A stretch of 53,520 nucleotides of DNA, taken from NCBI GenBank assembly GCA_017535325.1, contig JAFXUC010000017.1, forward strand, positions 1 through 53,520, written 5' to 3'. Origin of the DNA: Bacteroidales bacterium. GTDB taxonomy: Bacteria; Bacteroidota; Bacteroidia; Bacteroidales; UBA3824. Below, one piece after another: positions 17,011 to 25,572 of this stretch (the stretch's first letter is position 1; each line of letters opens with the position of its first letter). The position numbers and the translations under genes were made by a program. Below the pieces are notes generated by a model. The model was not told the origin of the DNA. It made no database searches and saw nothing but the letters and a program-made list of their open reading frames with translations.

Positions 17011-17123
17011 AAATTGATTTGGAATTTGAGCATACATTGCTTTTTCTTTTTTTTATAGTTCATGTTATTCTAATACTTTTTGCCTACTCTTCTTGGGTTT
17101 TTCGGCTTACACCCATTTTAATA

Positions 17124-17152
17124 CAAAGTTAAAAATAATATTTTTAAGTCAA
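17124..17152 (-). promoter_or_regulatory. Promoter of the beta-propeller gene
   Basis: The minus strand has TAACTTTG (17124-17131) with a TTG at 17150-17152, 18 bp upstream of it, close to the Bacteroidota TTG-N19-21-TAnnTTTG arrangement. Confidence 0.5.
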
Positions 17153-17226
17153 AAGTTAAAAGATACTAAATGGTGTATATGTTTATTTACATAATCTACC
17201 ACTTATATAGGGTTTGTCTAAAAAAA

Positions 17227-17300
17227 TGGAGTGCAGGCGTCTCCGCCTGCCTGATTGAAACATAGACTCCAATCAAGGCAGGCTGGAAGCCTGCACTCCA
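17227..17300. repeat. 74-bp imperfect inverted repeat
   Basis: Outer arms TGGAGTGCAGGC (17227-17238) and GCCTGCACTCCA (17289-17300) pair perfectly, and inner GCCTGCCTGATTG pairs with CAATCAAGGCAGGC. The element is unlike the CCCCG REP family and so is a second palindrome family. It lies 20 bp beyond the stop of the DUF6261-like gene and could also stop transcription. Confidence 0.75.
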
Positions 17301-17320
17301 ATAATGCACGTCAATTAAAA

Positions 17321-18001
17321 TTATTTCGATGTTTTCGGCATAAGATAGATAAGTGTTTCGTTGACAAGACTTATAAACGAGGCTGTATCCTTGTCGCCGT
17401 TGATTACGGAATACGCCTCTACATAATTCCTGAGTGCCGAATAATCTTCCAACGCCTGATTTCTTGCCTTCAAACTTTTGCCTTTTGCGGCGGCTCGGTC
17501 GTTGTCTCGGCTGAGACTGTACTCTCGGAATTTTGCGATGAGTTTTTCCATCTCCGTAACACAGGTTTCCAAACCGAGTGATGTCAGGGTTTTGCTTTGA
17601 GGTTTCAGGGCGGAGATTAACGCCTCGTAGTCTGCAAACTTCTTTTTAAGACCCGTGCGCGGTACGTTGCCGACTGTCTTCAACGAAAGTTTCAGTTTTT
17701 CCGCCTCCGTCTGCTCCTGACCGCTCTTAAACAAAACCGCGTAGTCGAGCATTGTGCGGATTTTTTTGAAATAATTGTCCATCTCTAAGGCAACGGCAGA
17801 AAGTTGCGGAGTGTAGTTGCTTGTTTTTGCCTCCGACCTTGTTTCGTTGAAAGCCTTCGCCGAGGTTTTGAGCGATGAAACATACTTTGAAAAAGCGTTG
17901 TTCTTTAACGAGTCTGACGCTTTGACGACTCTCTGTAAAAATTCGTCGAACGTTTGGTTCGAGATTCTTACAATCTGTTTTCTTAAAATTAAATTTCTCA
18001 T
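17321..18001 (-). CDS. DUF6261-like helical protein of unknown function
   Basis: 226 residues, almost entirely charged alpha-helix (for example the helices around AKAFNETRSEAKTS and EMEKLIAKFREYSLSRDND), with no signal peptide and no membrane segment. It resembles a Bacteroidota-only family of about 230 residues (DUF6261) with no known role, members of which often sit next to repeats or mobile DNA. It has a good promoter at 18042-18072 and is monocistronic, bounded by the 74-bp inverted repeat on one side and a tandem-repeat region on the other. The family name is by recollected resemblance; function cannot be inferred. Confidence 0.6.
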   Translation of the reverse strand: MRNLILRKQIVRISNQTFDEFLQRVVKASDSLKNNAFSKYVSSLKTSAKAFNETRSEAKTSNYTPQLSAVALEMDNYFKKIRTMLDYAVLFKSGQEQTEAEKLKLSLKTVGNVPRTGLKKKFADYEALISALKPQSKTLTSLGLETCVTEMEKLIAKFREYSLSRDNDRAAAKGKSLKARNQALEDYSALRNYVEAYSVINGDKDTASFISLVNETLIYLMPKTSK

Positions 18002-18041
18002 TTTTTTAAAATATTAAAGTTGTTGATTAAATTTTTCGCTG

Positions 18042-18072
18042 CAAAGATAAAAGTGTTATTTTAAATATGCAA
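18042..18072 (-). promoter_or_regulatory. Promoter of the DUF6261-like gene
   Basis: TATCTTTGCAG (-7 box at 18042-18049, minus) with TTG at 18070-18072, exactly 20 bp upstream: a textbook Bacteroidota promoter, 41 bp before the start codon. Confidence 0.7.
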
Positions 18073-18229
18073 ATTTTTATATGATTTTTTTAATGTTTAC
18101 TTTATTTTTATTGTATTATTATAATACTTTTTATAAAAAAAACGCTATTGTATTATATCAAAACAGCGTTTTTTATTAATTGTTAATTAAAGTTAAAAAT
18201 TCAATGTTAACAAAATTGCAAAATGAAAA

Positions 18230-18450
18230 TTGCAAGGTGCGGAATGACTTTGTTGTCATGACAAAATCATTTTGCACCTTGCAATAATGACTTTGTTGTT
18301 ATGACAAAACCATTTCGCACATTGCAATGATGACTTTGTTGTTATGACAAAACCATTTCGCACATTGCAATGATGACTTTGTCGTTATGACAAAACCATT
18401 TTGCACCTTGCAATGATGACTTTGTTGTTATGACAAAATCATTTTGCATT
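18230..18450. repeat. Five tandem copies of a 43-bp palindromic unit
   Basis: The string GACTTTGT(T/C)GT starts at 18246, 18289, 18332, 18375 and 18418, an exact 43-bp period. Each unit carries a TTGTTATGACAA core (perfectly palindromic as TTGTCATGACAA in the first copy) followed by CATTT(T/C)GCAC(C/A)TTGCAA. The stretch opens with TTGCAAGGTGC, the inverse of GCACCTTGCAA at 18274-18284. There is no open reading frame of note and the function is unknown. Confidence 0.9.
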
Positions 18451-18477
18451 GTGTTATTCATTCGGGGGGACACATCC

Positions 18478-18636
18478 TATTATGTGTCGCCCCGTTGGGG
18501 CTTACGCGGTGCGTTTGGGTTTCCGCAACGGTTACGATACCCAATCGGAAATTAGAGCCCCAACGGGGCGACACATAATAGACGGGGGTGTTAACCCCCG
18601 GTGTGTGTAACCCCGATATGTGTAAACCCCCGGTAA
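18478..18636. repeat. Second REP/BIME element
   Basis: A perfect 25-bp inverted repeat (18478-18502 against 18556-18580) with core GCCCCGTTGGGGC flanks a 53-bp centre. It is followed by CGGGGGTGTTAACCCCCG (18583-18600) and two degenerate ACCCC(C)G half-sites to 18636. It shares the hairpin cores of the RAYT-linked cluster at 13.1-13.5 kb. It sits 22 bp beyond the stop of the GH57-like gene. Confidence 0.85.
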
Positions 18637-18657
18637 TGGTGATGGTAATATAAGCAA

Positions 18658-19941
18658 TTATTCGTTACGCTCCTCCAACTTTTGTTTTAGACCGACGATA
18701 ATTTTTTCGTAGTGTGAGATTATCTCCATGATTTCCTGATTTGAAAGTTTGTTTTTTTCGTCTTCTTGAATTTTGAGGTTGAGCCGTCGTTCCAAATCTG
18801 AAATTATGTTCATATAATTGATAAATGCTTCATACGGCGACTTAAACGGATTAGGCTTATAACCGTATGCCTGATTGTTGAAAAACTCCGTCGACATATA
18901 ATAAAAGTAGTCAGCGGATTGTAATCTGCGCCAAATCTCCGTCAAAACATCGTTGTCGGCAAGTTTTACAAGTTTTGAATAACTCGTGATTTTTTGCAAG
19001 GCTTCTTGCTGCAACTCGTTTGACTGCCAAGGCGTTAAATCATGATAACGGTTCATGCCCGAAATCACATTAGGACAATTCATCGGGTTTTCGGCTTTGT
19101 AGTTTTTCACCGCTTCCGACGGTGTTTCAAAATCATACTCTCCCGTTGCCAAAACACTGTGTGTAAAGTTTTTAAAAAAAATCAGCAAATCCTTGCTGTC
19201 AACATTCGCTTTGTTGAAGTTGTTGAAGTTGATGCCCAAATATACCACCTGGTCTTCTTCGTCAAAGTCGTAAAACTTCTGCGCAAAATATTCCGGCGTA
19301 AAAATTTTTGTGTCTTTAAGTGCGTCCTGAAACATTCTTGAATAATCCTGATTTCTTGTCAAGATTTTCAGACGTTCTTTTATCGGGTTGAAATACAGTA
19401 CGTTGGTTCCGTATATTTCGACGGCTTTTCCGCAGCCTTCTGTCAAAATGGCGTCAAATCCCATGTCATAAACCATTTTGCCGATTTCGTCGGAATATAT
19501 TAGTTCCGTATTTTTAAAAGTTGTTGGTCTTGCTCCAAAAAGTTCTCTGAGTTTTTCGGAGTGGAGTTTTACTTGTTTTTCAAATTCTTCTTTGTCAGTA
19601 ATTGATGTAAGTGAGTAATAATAAGGCATTCCCGTAAACTCTATGCAGCCTGTTTCATAAAGTTCTTTCATAAGGCGGAGCAATTCGGGAGCCGCCCTTT
19701 CAAAGTTTTCCAAGGCTATTCCCGATATGGTCAGCGAGCATTTGAACCCGCCTTTAAGTTCCTCTGCAAGAGACAAAAGCGTTTCCAAAAGCGGCTTTAT
19801 ATAATTTACGGCATCTTCTTCCGTTGCGGAATCTATACCGTCAAAATCGAAATAGAAATTATCGTTTCCGATGTCAAAAAACCGGTATTTCTTTAAAAAT
19901 ACTGATTTATGCAAATTAAAGTTCAGGCAGATTGTTCTCAT
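18658..19941 (-). CDS. GH57 alpha-amylase-like protein with altered catalytic motifs
   Basis: 427 residues from ATG 19941 (MRTICLNFNLHKSVFLKKYR), preferred over an upstream TTG at 19968. It is a GH57-type (beta/alpha)7 domain of the Bacteroidota glycogen operon. The nucleophile region is kept (FKNTELIYSDEIG, E146). However, region 1 HQP is HKS, region 2 reads GMPYYYSL, and the region 4 Asp-x-Glu-Thr-Phe-Gly acid/base motif is replaced by NFNNFN (about 238-243). GH57 'amylase-like' homologues lacking catalytic residues are a recognised group, so this may be a non-hydrolytic glycogen-binding or regulatory protein. The C-terminus is a coiled coil (residues ~375-427). It overlaps the glycosyltransferase gene by 26 bp and is last in the operon. 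Confidence 0.83.
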   Translation of the reverse strand: MRTICLNFNLHKSVFLKKYRFFDIGNDNFYFDFDGIDSATEEDAVNYIKPLLETLLSLAEELKGGFKCSLTISGIALENFERAAPELLRLMKELYETGCIEFTGMPYYYSLTSITDKEEFEKQVKLHSEKLRELFGARPTTFKNTELIYSDEIGKMVYDMGFDAILTEGCGKAVEIYGTNVLYFNPIKERLKILTRNQDYSRMFQDALKDTKIFTPEYFAQKFYDFDEEDQVVYLGINFNNFNKANVDSKDLLIFFKNFTHSVLATGEYDFETPSEAVKNYKAENPMNCPNVISGMNRYHDLTPWQSNELQQEALQKITSYSKLVKLADNDVLTEIWRRLQSADYFYYMSTEFFNNQAYGYKPNPFKSPYEAFINYMNIISDLERRLNLKIQEDEKNKLSNQEIMEIISHYEKIIVGLKQKLEERNE

Positions 19942-21442
19942 TTTTTTCAGTTTTAGTTTTTTCGACAATGGTGTTGTTTGCTTGGTGACCGATGTTCATT
20001 TTGACATCTTTTTCCTCGTCCTTAGCGGCGAGTACCACCTCTTTATATATAGAAGACAAATCAGCAGCGGGTTTGTCCCATTTCATTTGTTTGACTTGTT
20101 TTACGGCATGACGTTTAAAGAATTTTGCCATTGCCGGGTATTTTACAAGGCCGTAAATAGCGTCAGCAATAGAGTTTACGTCCCAATAATCTACTTTGAC
20201 GGCAGTATCCAAAACTTCTGCTACTCCCGACTGATTAGAAATGATAACGGGGACTCCGCTTCTTATTGCCTCCAACGGTGCGATACCGAAAGGCTCTGAG
20301 ACTGACGGCATTACATACACGTCCGAAATTGAAAACATGTATTTTACTTCGTCCTTGTCCAAAAAGTCAGTAAAATGAAACCTGTCGGCAATTCCTAAAT
20401 GTGCTGACATTCTAATCATTTCGCGGTACATATCGCCGTTGCCCGCCATAACAAACCTTACGTTGTCGGTTTTTTGTAAAACTTTGTAAGCCGCCCTTAG
20501 AAAATATTCGGGGCCTTTTTGGTAAGTGATTCTGCCCAAAAAGGTTACGATTTTTTCTTTCGGGTTTTTCTTGTAGTTTATGTTTTTTTTCTTTACGGGT
20601 TTAAAATCCACGGCGTTGTATACGGTTTGGATTTTTTCTTCGGGGATTTGGTATTTTTCCTCGACGATTTCTTTTGTAAGGTTGCTGACGGTGATGATTT
20701 TGTCAGCCTCCTGCATACCGTGTTTTTCTATGTTTAAGACCCTTTCGTTCATGCCGTTGGAGCGGTCAAACTCGGTTGCGTGAACGTGTATGACTAAAGG
20801 TTTGCCGGTTGCTTTTTTTATTGCGATACCTGCCTCGTAGGTTAGCCAGTCGTGGGCGTGGATAACGTCAAAGTCGTAGTTTTCGGCAATCTTTTCGGCT
20901 ACTTTTGCAAACATTCCGGTTTCGGTATATAGATTTGATGTATACTTTCCTGTAAACTCAAATTTTTCTATACTTTTCTCCGCATTGTTTGAAGTATTAG
21001 CGGCGTTGCGGGAAGATTTAGAAATATCCTCCGGCGAAATTTTTATGACACGTTCTTTTCCGCGCTTGTCGGGATAAACGAGTTCGCCGTTTTTGTTGAC
21101 CTTGACGTTTTCGGGTTTTATGTGCTTTCTTATCAATACTTCTTCCAATTCTTCCGCTGTTATGTACGGGTGGAGAAAAGACGCGGTTTCGATGTAAGTC
21201 AAATCCGTGTTTTCCAGCACTTTAACTTTTCGGTTGAGGACGGTTGAAAACTGTTCTGCAAAGCGGTTTGCTCCTACAAAAACGGTGTTTTTGGATTTTT
21301 CGTCGCCGAAAACCTTTGGGACAACGAAAATGACTTTTGTGTCGGGGATTTTGCCCAAAGCGGACACTATTCCCTGACAAGCCGTTCCCAAGCCGCCCGA
21401 AATATGCGGCGGAAATTCCCAACCGAGCATTAAAACTTTCAT
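19916..21442 (-). CDS. Glycogen synthase-like glycosyltransferase (GT-B)
   Basis: 508 residues. A GT-B retaining glycosyltransferase of the glycogen/starch synthase type that extends alpha-1,4-glucan from nucleotide-glucose. The N-terminal nucleotide-sugar loop is WEFPPHISGGLGTA. DVIHAHDWLTYEAG and HVHATEFDR are also typical, and the donor-binding EPFGIAPLEA motif holds the E383/E391 pair. A charged linker (residues ~110-165) and a low-complexity C-terminal tail of about 35 residues extend the core. It lies between the debranching enzyme (23-bp gap upstream) and the GH57-like gene (26-bp overlap), the standard Bacteroidota glycogen operon order. Confidence 0.88.
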   Translation of the reverse strand: MKVLMLGWEFPPHISGGLGTACQGIVSALGKIPDTKVIFVVPKVFGDEKSKNTVFVGANRFAEQFSTVLNRKVKVLENTDLTYIETASFLHPYITAEELEEVLIRKHIKPENVKVNKNGELVYPDKRGKERVIKISPEDISKSSRNAANTSNNAEKSIEKFEFTGKYTSNLYTETGMFAKVAEKIAENYDFDVIHAHDWLTYEAGIAIKKATGKPLVIHVHATEFDRSNGMNERVLNIEKHGMQEADKIITVSNLTKEIVEEKYQIPEEKIQTVYNAVDFKPVKKKNINYKKNPKEKIVTFLGRITYQKGPEYFLRAAYKVLQKTDNVRFVMAGNGDMYREMIRMSAHLGIADRFHFTDFLDKDEVKYMFSISDVYVMPSVSEPFGIAPLEAIRSGVPVIISNQSGVAEVLDTAVKVDYWDVNSIADAIYGLVKYPAMAKFFKRHAVKQVKQMKWDKPAADLSSIYKEVVLAAKDEEKDVKMNIGHQANNTIVEKTKTEKNENNLPEL

Positions 21443-21464
21443 TTCTCTCTCTTATTTTTCTTGT

Positions 21465-23339
21465 TTAAAACTGGTCGATTAGTAATTTGATTCTGTAAAA
21501 CGTTGCTATTGTTCCGGCAAAAAGCGGTGAGCCTTTGCCTCTGTGCGGAGGTTCGGGGTCGAATTTTTCGTAAAAATTCGGCGATTCTGTTTCTATTCTC
21601 TGCTGTGAGTTAAAGAGGTTGAAAATCTGTTCTGCTTTTTTCAAGCCTTCTATTTCGCCGCAGTATTTCAGGTATACCTCTGTCAAAAAGCCGAAATAAA
21701 TGGGGTAGATGTCTCCTTCGCCGTCCATGTGGTAGTTCAAGCAGTTTTTGGGCGCAGACCTCAGACCAAGGTCGGTCAAAAGGTTTTCTTCCACGGCTTG
21801 GATAACATTTTTTGCGAGGCTGCTGTCTGCCACAGAATAAGGCAAGGCGAATGCCAGCAACTGTCCCGGACGGCAGATATAATCTTTGTAACCGTCATCG
21901 TTGATACTGTCCAAAAGGAAAGGTACGTTTTTGTTGACAAAGCGGGTCATAAAAGAGACTTTTACTTTTTTTGCATAATGCATCAATTCGTCAGCAAACT
22001 CTTTTTTCTTGACATGTTCTATATCGCCCATAAGAGCGGCGTTTTTGTCGTAAGTGGCGGTGTTCAACTCCGCCACAAAGAGCAACGCGTTGTACCAAAG
22101 GGCGTTAATGTCAACAAAATATCTTCTTATTCCGTGTTTTTCGGTTGCGATAAGTCCTTCTGACGAGGTGAAAAGTCCCGGAATTTTGCCTGTGATTCCG
22201 GCGTTAATCAATGAGTTGAGAGTCTCTAAAAACGTGCCGGCTATTTTTTCGTGGCTACCCGTGTGATAAGTGTATTGTTGAAGTGCCCAAATCATCCAAA
22301 GCGGGGATTGAGCGTCGTAATTATTTTTTTCTATCTTGCCGAAAGAGAAGTTTTCCATCTTTCTGAGATACGATTTCAGAACCCTCATAAACTTGTCCAA
22401 ATCTCCTTTTGGAAGCGTTAGACCGGGTAGTGCTCCGAAAAGATGGTATGAAAAATAATCTCTGCATGGTATTTTTTCCAAGACCTGATATTCGTTGTCA
22501 ACTTCTCTAAACATCTGGTCTGCCGAAAATTGTAAATAATCGGTGTAATTTTTTCTGCGGTTTCGTGTGCGGAATTCCGATTCAAAAAAATCAGTTAAGA
22601 TTTCGGGGTTTTGATTTTTTGTTGAAAATGAGAAATAGACTGCTTCTGTTGGTTCGAGTACGGTTTCAAAAAATCCGGGCATAAAAAGGTCTTCTTGATA
22701 AGGTTTTCCGTCAAGACGGTCCTGAGTGTACTCTATATTGTAATTCCAGTCGGGGGCGCATACAAATTCGCATTTTTTTGAAGACTGCATATAGAGTTCG
22801 GTTTCGTTTCTTCTTGGGCGGTAAGCCACGCCGTTATGCACGGGTGTAACGGTTGTCATAAAATCTCTATCCATTCGGATGAGTTTCATTGCGTCCCTGA
22901 AAGCCACGAGAGGTCTTACTTGGAGTTTTACGCTTTTGGGTGAAGTAAGCAGACAATATCTCATCAATACGGTTTCTTCCCTTGCGGCTAATAAAAATTC
23001 AAAACTTATCATTGCGCCGCCTACCGCATAAACTGTGCGTGTGCAGGGGTTAAATTCCATACTTCTAATATACTGATGACCAAGCGGAAAATATACGTTG
23101 GGGTATTTCCTTGTTGAAAGATAATATTCAGTCTTGTCCTCCGTTATGATAACGTCGTCGATATTTGAGAGCAGTACTTTCTGTTCTTTGGTTTCGGGGT
23201 TGTATACCGAAAGCAGTCCGTGCCAGCACTTTGTGTTGCAATATATCGTGGTGGTTGCCGCTACTGTGCCTACTTCATTACTCCTTACGATGTCCTGCGG
23301 GAGGTCTTCGTAAGAATCCAACAGTGTTTTTATATCCAT
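21465..23339 (-). CDS. Glycogen debranching enzyme (amylo-alpha-1,6-glucosidase type)
   Basis: 624 residues from ATG 23339; a TTG two codons upstream is unlikely. The N-terminal beta-rich domain (to about residue 240) and a C-terminal (alpha/alpha)6 toroid match the bacterial GDE_C family. The block SPLWMIWALQQYTYHTG and the later EKHGIRRYFVDINALWYNALLF carry the usual active-site surroundings. Near the C-terminus, NYHMDGEGDIYPIYFGFLTEVYLK and FAGTIATFYR also fit. It hydrolyses alpha-1,6 branches of glycogen in the cytoplasm. It is first gene of the three-gene glycogen operon. Confidence 0.87.
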   Translation of the reverse strand: MDIKTLLDSYEDLPQDIVRSNEVGTVAATTTIYCNTKCWHGLLSVYNPETKEQKVLLSNIDDVIITEDKTEYYLSTRKYPNVYFPLGHQYIRSMEFNPCTRTVYAVGGAMISFEFLLAAREETVLMRYCLLTSPKSVKLQVRPLVAFRDAMKLIRMDRDFMTTVTPVHNGVAYRPRRNETELYMQSSKKCEFVCAPDWNYNIEYTQDRLDGKPYQEDLFMPGFFETVLEPTEAVYFSFSTKNQNPEILTDFFESEFRTRNRRKNYTDYLQFSADQMFREVDNEYQVLEKIPCRDYFSYHLFGALPGLTLPKGDLDKFMRVLKSYLRKMENFSFGKIEKNNYDAQSPLWMIWALQQYTYHTGSHEKIAGTFLETLNSLINAGITGKIPGLFTSSEGLIATEKHGIRRYFVDINALWYNALLFVAELNTATYDKNAALMGDIEHVKKKEFADELMHYAKKVKVSFMTRFVNKNVPFLLDSINDDGYKDYICRPGQLLAFALPYSVADSSLAKNVIQAVEENLLTDLGLRSAPKNCLNYHMDGEGDIYPIYFGFLTEVYLKYCGEIEGLKKAEQIFNLFNSQQRIETESPNFYEKFDPEPPHRGKGSPLFAGTIATFYRIKLLIDQF

Positions 23340-23477
23340 AGCCAAAAAATAATTACAAGGTTAATACTGATTTTCAATAACTTAACAAAAGCCGAAAACC
23401 CAAAAATACACCGATATAAAGGTAAGTATTTTTTCTTTATTCAGGCAAATATTTTTTAAAAAAAACTTCAAAAAAAA

Positions 23478-23509
23478 TTTGTGCTTTTTACATTTAATCC
23501 GTAATTTTG
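23478..23509 (+). promoter_or_regulatory. Promoter of the SpoIIE phosphatase gene
   Basis: TTTG at 23478-23481 and TAATTTTG at 23502-23509, separated by 20 bp, match the Bacteroidota consensus TTTG-N19-21-TAnnTTTG. The transcript would start near 23516, about 60 nt ahead of the GTG start. Confidence 0.7.
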
Positions 23510-23574
23510 CAGCGGAGTTTAAAAGGGGCAATGTATTGCGCAAATATAAGTAAAAACCAGACAGACAGTTTATC

Positions 23575-25566
23575 GTGTACAAACAGACAATAACCGGCAT
23601 ATTGATTGCCGTGCTTTTTTTTGCAATCTTTTCCGTAGACTGCAAGGCCCATCAGATAGATGATGCAGGCAGAATGGCGTCGCTGATAAAAAAAGCGGTT
23701 GAAACGGAAAATACCGATTTTGAAAAATTGGTTCAACTCACTGACAAAATCAATTCGTATTCCTTGGAAGAGGCGTCCGGCTTCTTTACAAGGCTTTATG
23801 ACCTCATAGAAGATACCGGAGACGAAACAACATTGGGCTATATGGCAGTAATCAGCGGTGTTTATTATCTCAACCGCAACCTTACCGAGGAGGCTTTGGT
23901 TTGTTTTCTTCAAGCCGAAAGATATTCCCACGAACAAAAACGCAGCGATTATATATGTTTTTTGAAAGCGTTCTGCTACATGAAAAAAAGCGAGTACTCG
24001 CTTATCGCCTCGCCGCTTGAAAACATAATGACCTACAAAAATCTTAAAAACAACGATTTTGCGAGCGTTCTTTACTGCGAAAGTCTGAGGCTGATGTCGC
24101 TCTATTACAGCAACAAGGCTCAGAAGGACACCGTGGCGGGACTTTTGGAGACTTACTGCAAAATGTCGGACACGCTTGTCTGCAATGAGGCAAATCTTCC
24201 TTCCGTATATTTTCCCGTGCCGGACTGTATAAAAGACAAATATTTTTTGCGCAAGGCTGTTGACACGTACATCGTAAAAGAGGCGGCTTCAAACGATTCC
24301 AAGGCTTTGGGCTGGATGGCGGCGGTTGTCTGCGGCTCTTTGGCGGCAGCGGGTATGTGTTTCCTTAAATACAGAAAAATAAAAATCTCCGCCCGCAATA
24401 CCGGCACAGAAACGGCTGAGGAAGCGTTTTCACCTTTTGCGGCTGCGTTTTATCAAAGCGGCAACGCGGTTGCGGTGGTCGGCACTGACGGCAAAATCAA
24501 TTACGTCAACAAAAGTTTTGAAAAACTTTACGGCTGTTCAAAAGACGAGTTTATTCTCAGTTACGGCGACAACGTGTTTTTCTCTGAAAAACTCAAAGAA
24601 CGCTGCGAGGCGGTCTTGAAATGCAGAAAAAATCTTACTGTCGAAAATTACACATCTTTTATAACCAAGGATTTTGACAACGAAATCTGGATTTCGGGTT
24701 CGGTTTCTCCCGTTACTGACAAAGGTCTGTTGAAAGAATACTTAATCGTTGAGACCGACGTTACCGACATCAAGAGGGAAACCATCGCGAAGGAAAAGGC
24801 TAAAATGCAGATTGAAAGCGGTTTGAAAAACGCTTTTGAGTTTCAGAAAATCCTTATGCCGCAAAAAGCGGAGATTTCAAGACATTTTGAAAACTTTATC
24901 ATTTACTCTCCGAAAGATTTTGTTTCGGGAGATTTTTACTGGTTCAACAAAGTCGGGACATCGTTTGTCTTTGCCTTGGGCGACTGCGTGGGACACGGAC
25001 TTTCAGGCTCGATGCTCGGTGTTTTGAGTACCAAGACTTTGGAAGACATTGTTGTAAGGGACAGGATTTCAGACCCGAAAACCATACTCAGAGCCTTGGA
25101 CTTAAACATCTCCAAGTCTTTGAAACAGAGTTTTAACGGCAATCAGGACGGTTTGGACATAACGGTCTGCAAAATAACTCCTGACGACATGGGCGCGGAA
25201 ATCACCGTTTCGGGCGCAAAATCATATTTCTTTTACCGTTCTCAGGAAAAGACGGTGATGCTGAAAGGTTCGCGCCGGTCGGTAGGCGGTGCGGCTGTGG
25301 AAACTTCGGCTTCGGATTTTGAAAACACTTCTCTCCGTTTGGACAAGGGCGACTGCATTTATTTTTCTTCGGACGGAATCATCGACCAGAACAACGCAGA
25401 GCGCAAACCGCTTGGCAGACAGCGTTTCCTGGAGATTTTGGACACGGCGGCTCAAAAGTCGCAGTACATGGACATTCAGCAGGAGCATATCCGCTCAAAA
25501 GTTGAAACCTTCCGTCAGGGTCAGCCGCAGAGAGACGATATTTGCGTTGTCGGAATTAAAATTTAA
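23575..25566 (+). CDS. Membrane-bound PAS-SpoIIE (PP2C-type) serine phosphatase
   Basis: 663 residues from GTG 23575; a stop codon in frame at 23551 and the signal sequence MYKQTITGILIAVLFFAIFS fix the start. The order is signal peptide (1-25), a periplasmic alpha-helical region with TPR-like repeats (~30-235), a membrane segment (~244-265), a PAS domain (~287-400, AVVGTDGKINYVNKSFEKLYG), then a SpoIIE/PP2C phosphatase (~440-663). The phosphatase has KDFVSGDFYWF, GDCVGHGLSGSML, YFSSDGIIDQ and the metal-binding RDDI near the end. Such proteins usually dephosphorylate an anti-anti-sigma or related partner in a partner-switching pathway in response to an outside signal. No partner gene is adjacent. 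MazG follows by 6 bp. Confidence 0.88.
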   Translation: MYKQTITGILIAVLFFAIFSVDCKAHQIDDAGRMASLIKKAVETENTDFEKLVQLTDKINSYSLEEASGFFTRLYDLIEDTGDETTLGYMAVISGVYYLNRNLTEEALVCFLQAERYSHEQKRSDYICFLKAFCYMKKSEYSLIASPLENIMTYKNLKNNDFASVLYCESLRLMSLYYSNKAQKDTVAGLLETYCKMSDTLVCNEANLPSVYFPVPDCIKDKYFLRKAVDTYIVKEAASNDSKALGWMAAVVCGSLAAAGMCFLKYRKIKISARNTGTETAEEAFSPFAAAFYQSGNAVAVVGTDGKINYVNKSFEKLYGCSKDEFILSYGDNVFFSEKLKERCEAVLKCRKNLTVENYTSFITKDFDNEIWISGSVSPVTDKGLLKEYLIVETDVTDIKRETIAKEKAKMQIESGLKNAFEFQKILMPQKAEISRHFENFIIYSPKDFVSGDFYWFNKVGTSFVFALGDCVGHGLSGSMLGVLSTKTLEDIVVRDRISDPKTILRALDLNISKSLKQSFNGNQDGLDITVCKITPDDMGAEITVSGAKSYFFYRSQEKTVMLKGSRRSVGGAAVETSASDFENTSLRLDKGDCIYFSSDGIIDQNNAERKPLGRQRFLEILDTAAQKSQYMDIQQEHIRSKVETFRQGQPQRDDICVVGIKI

Positions 25567-25572
25567 CGAAAA

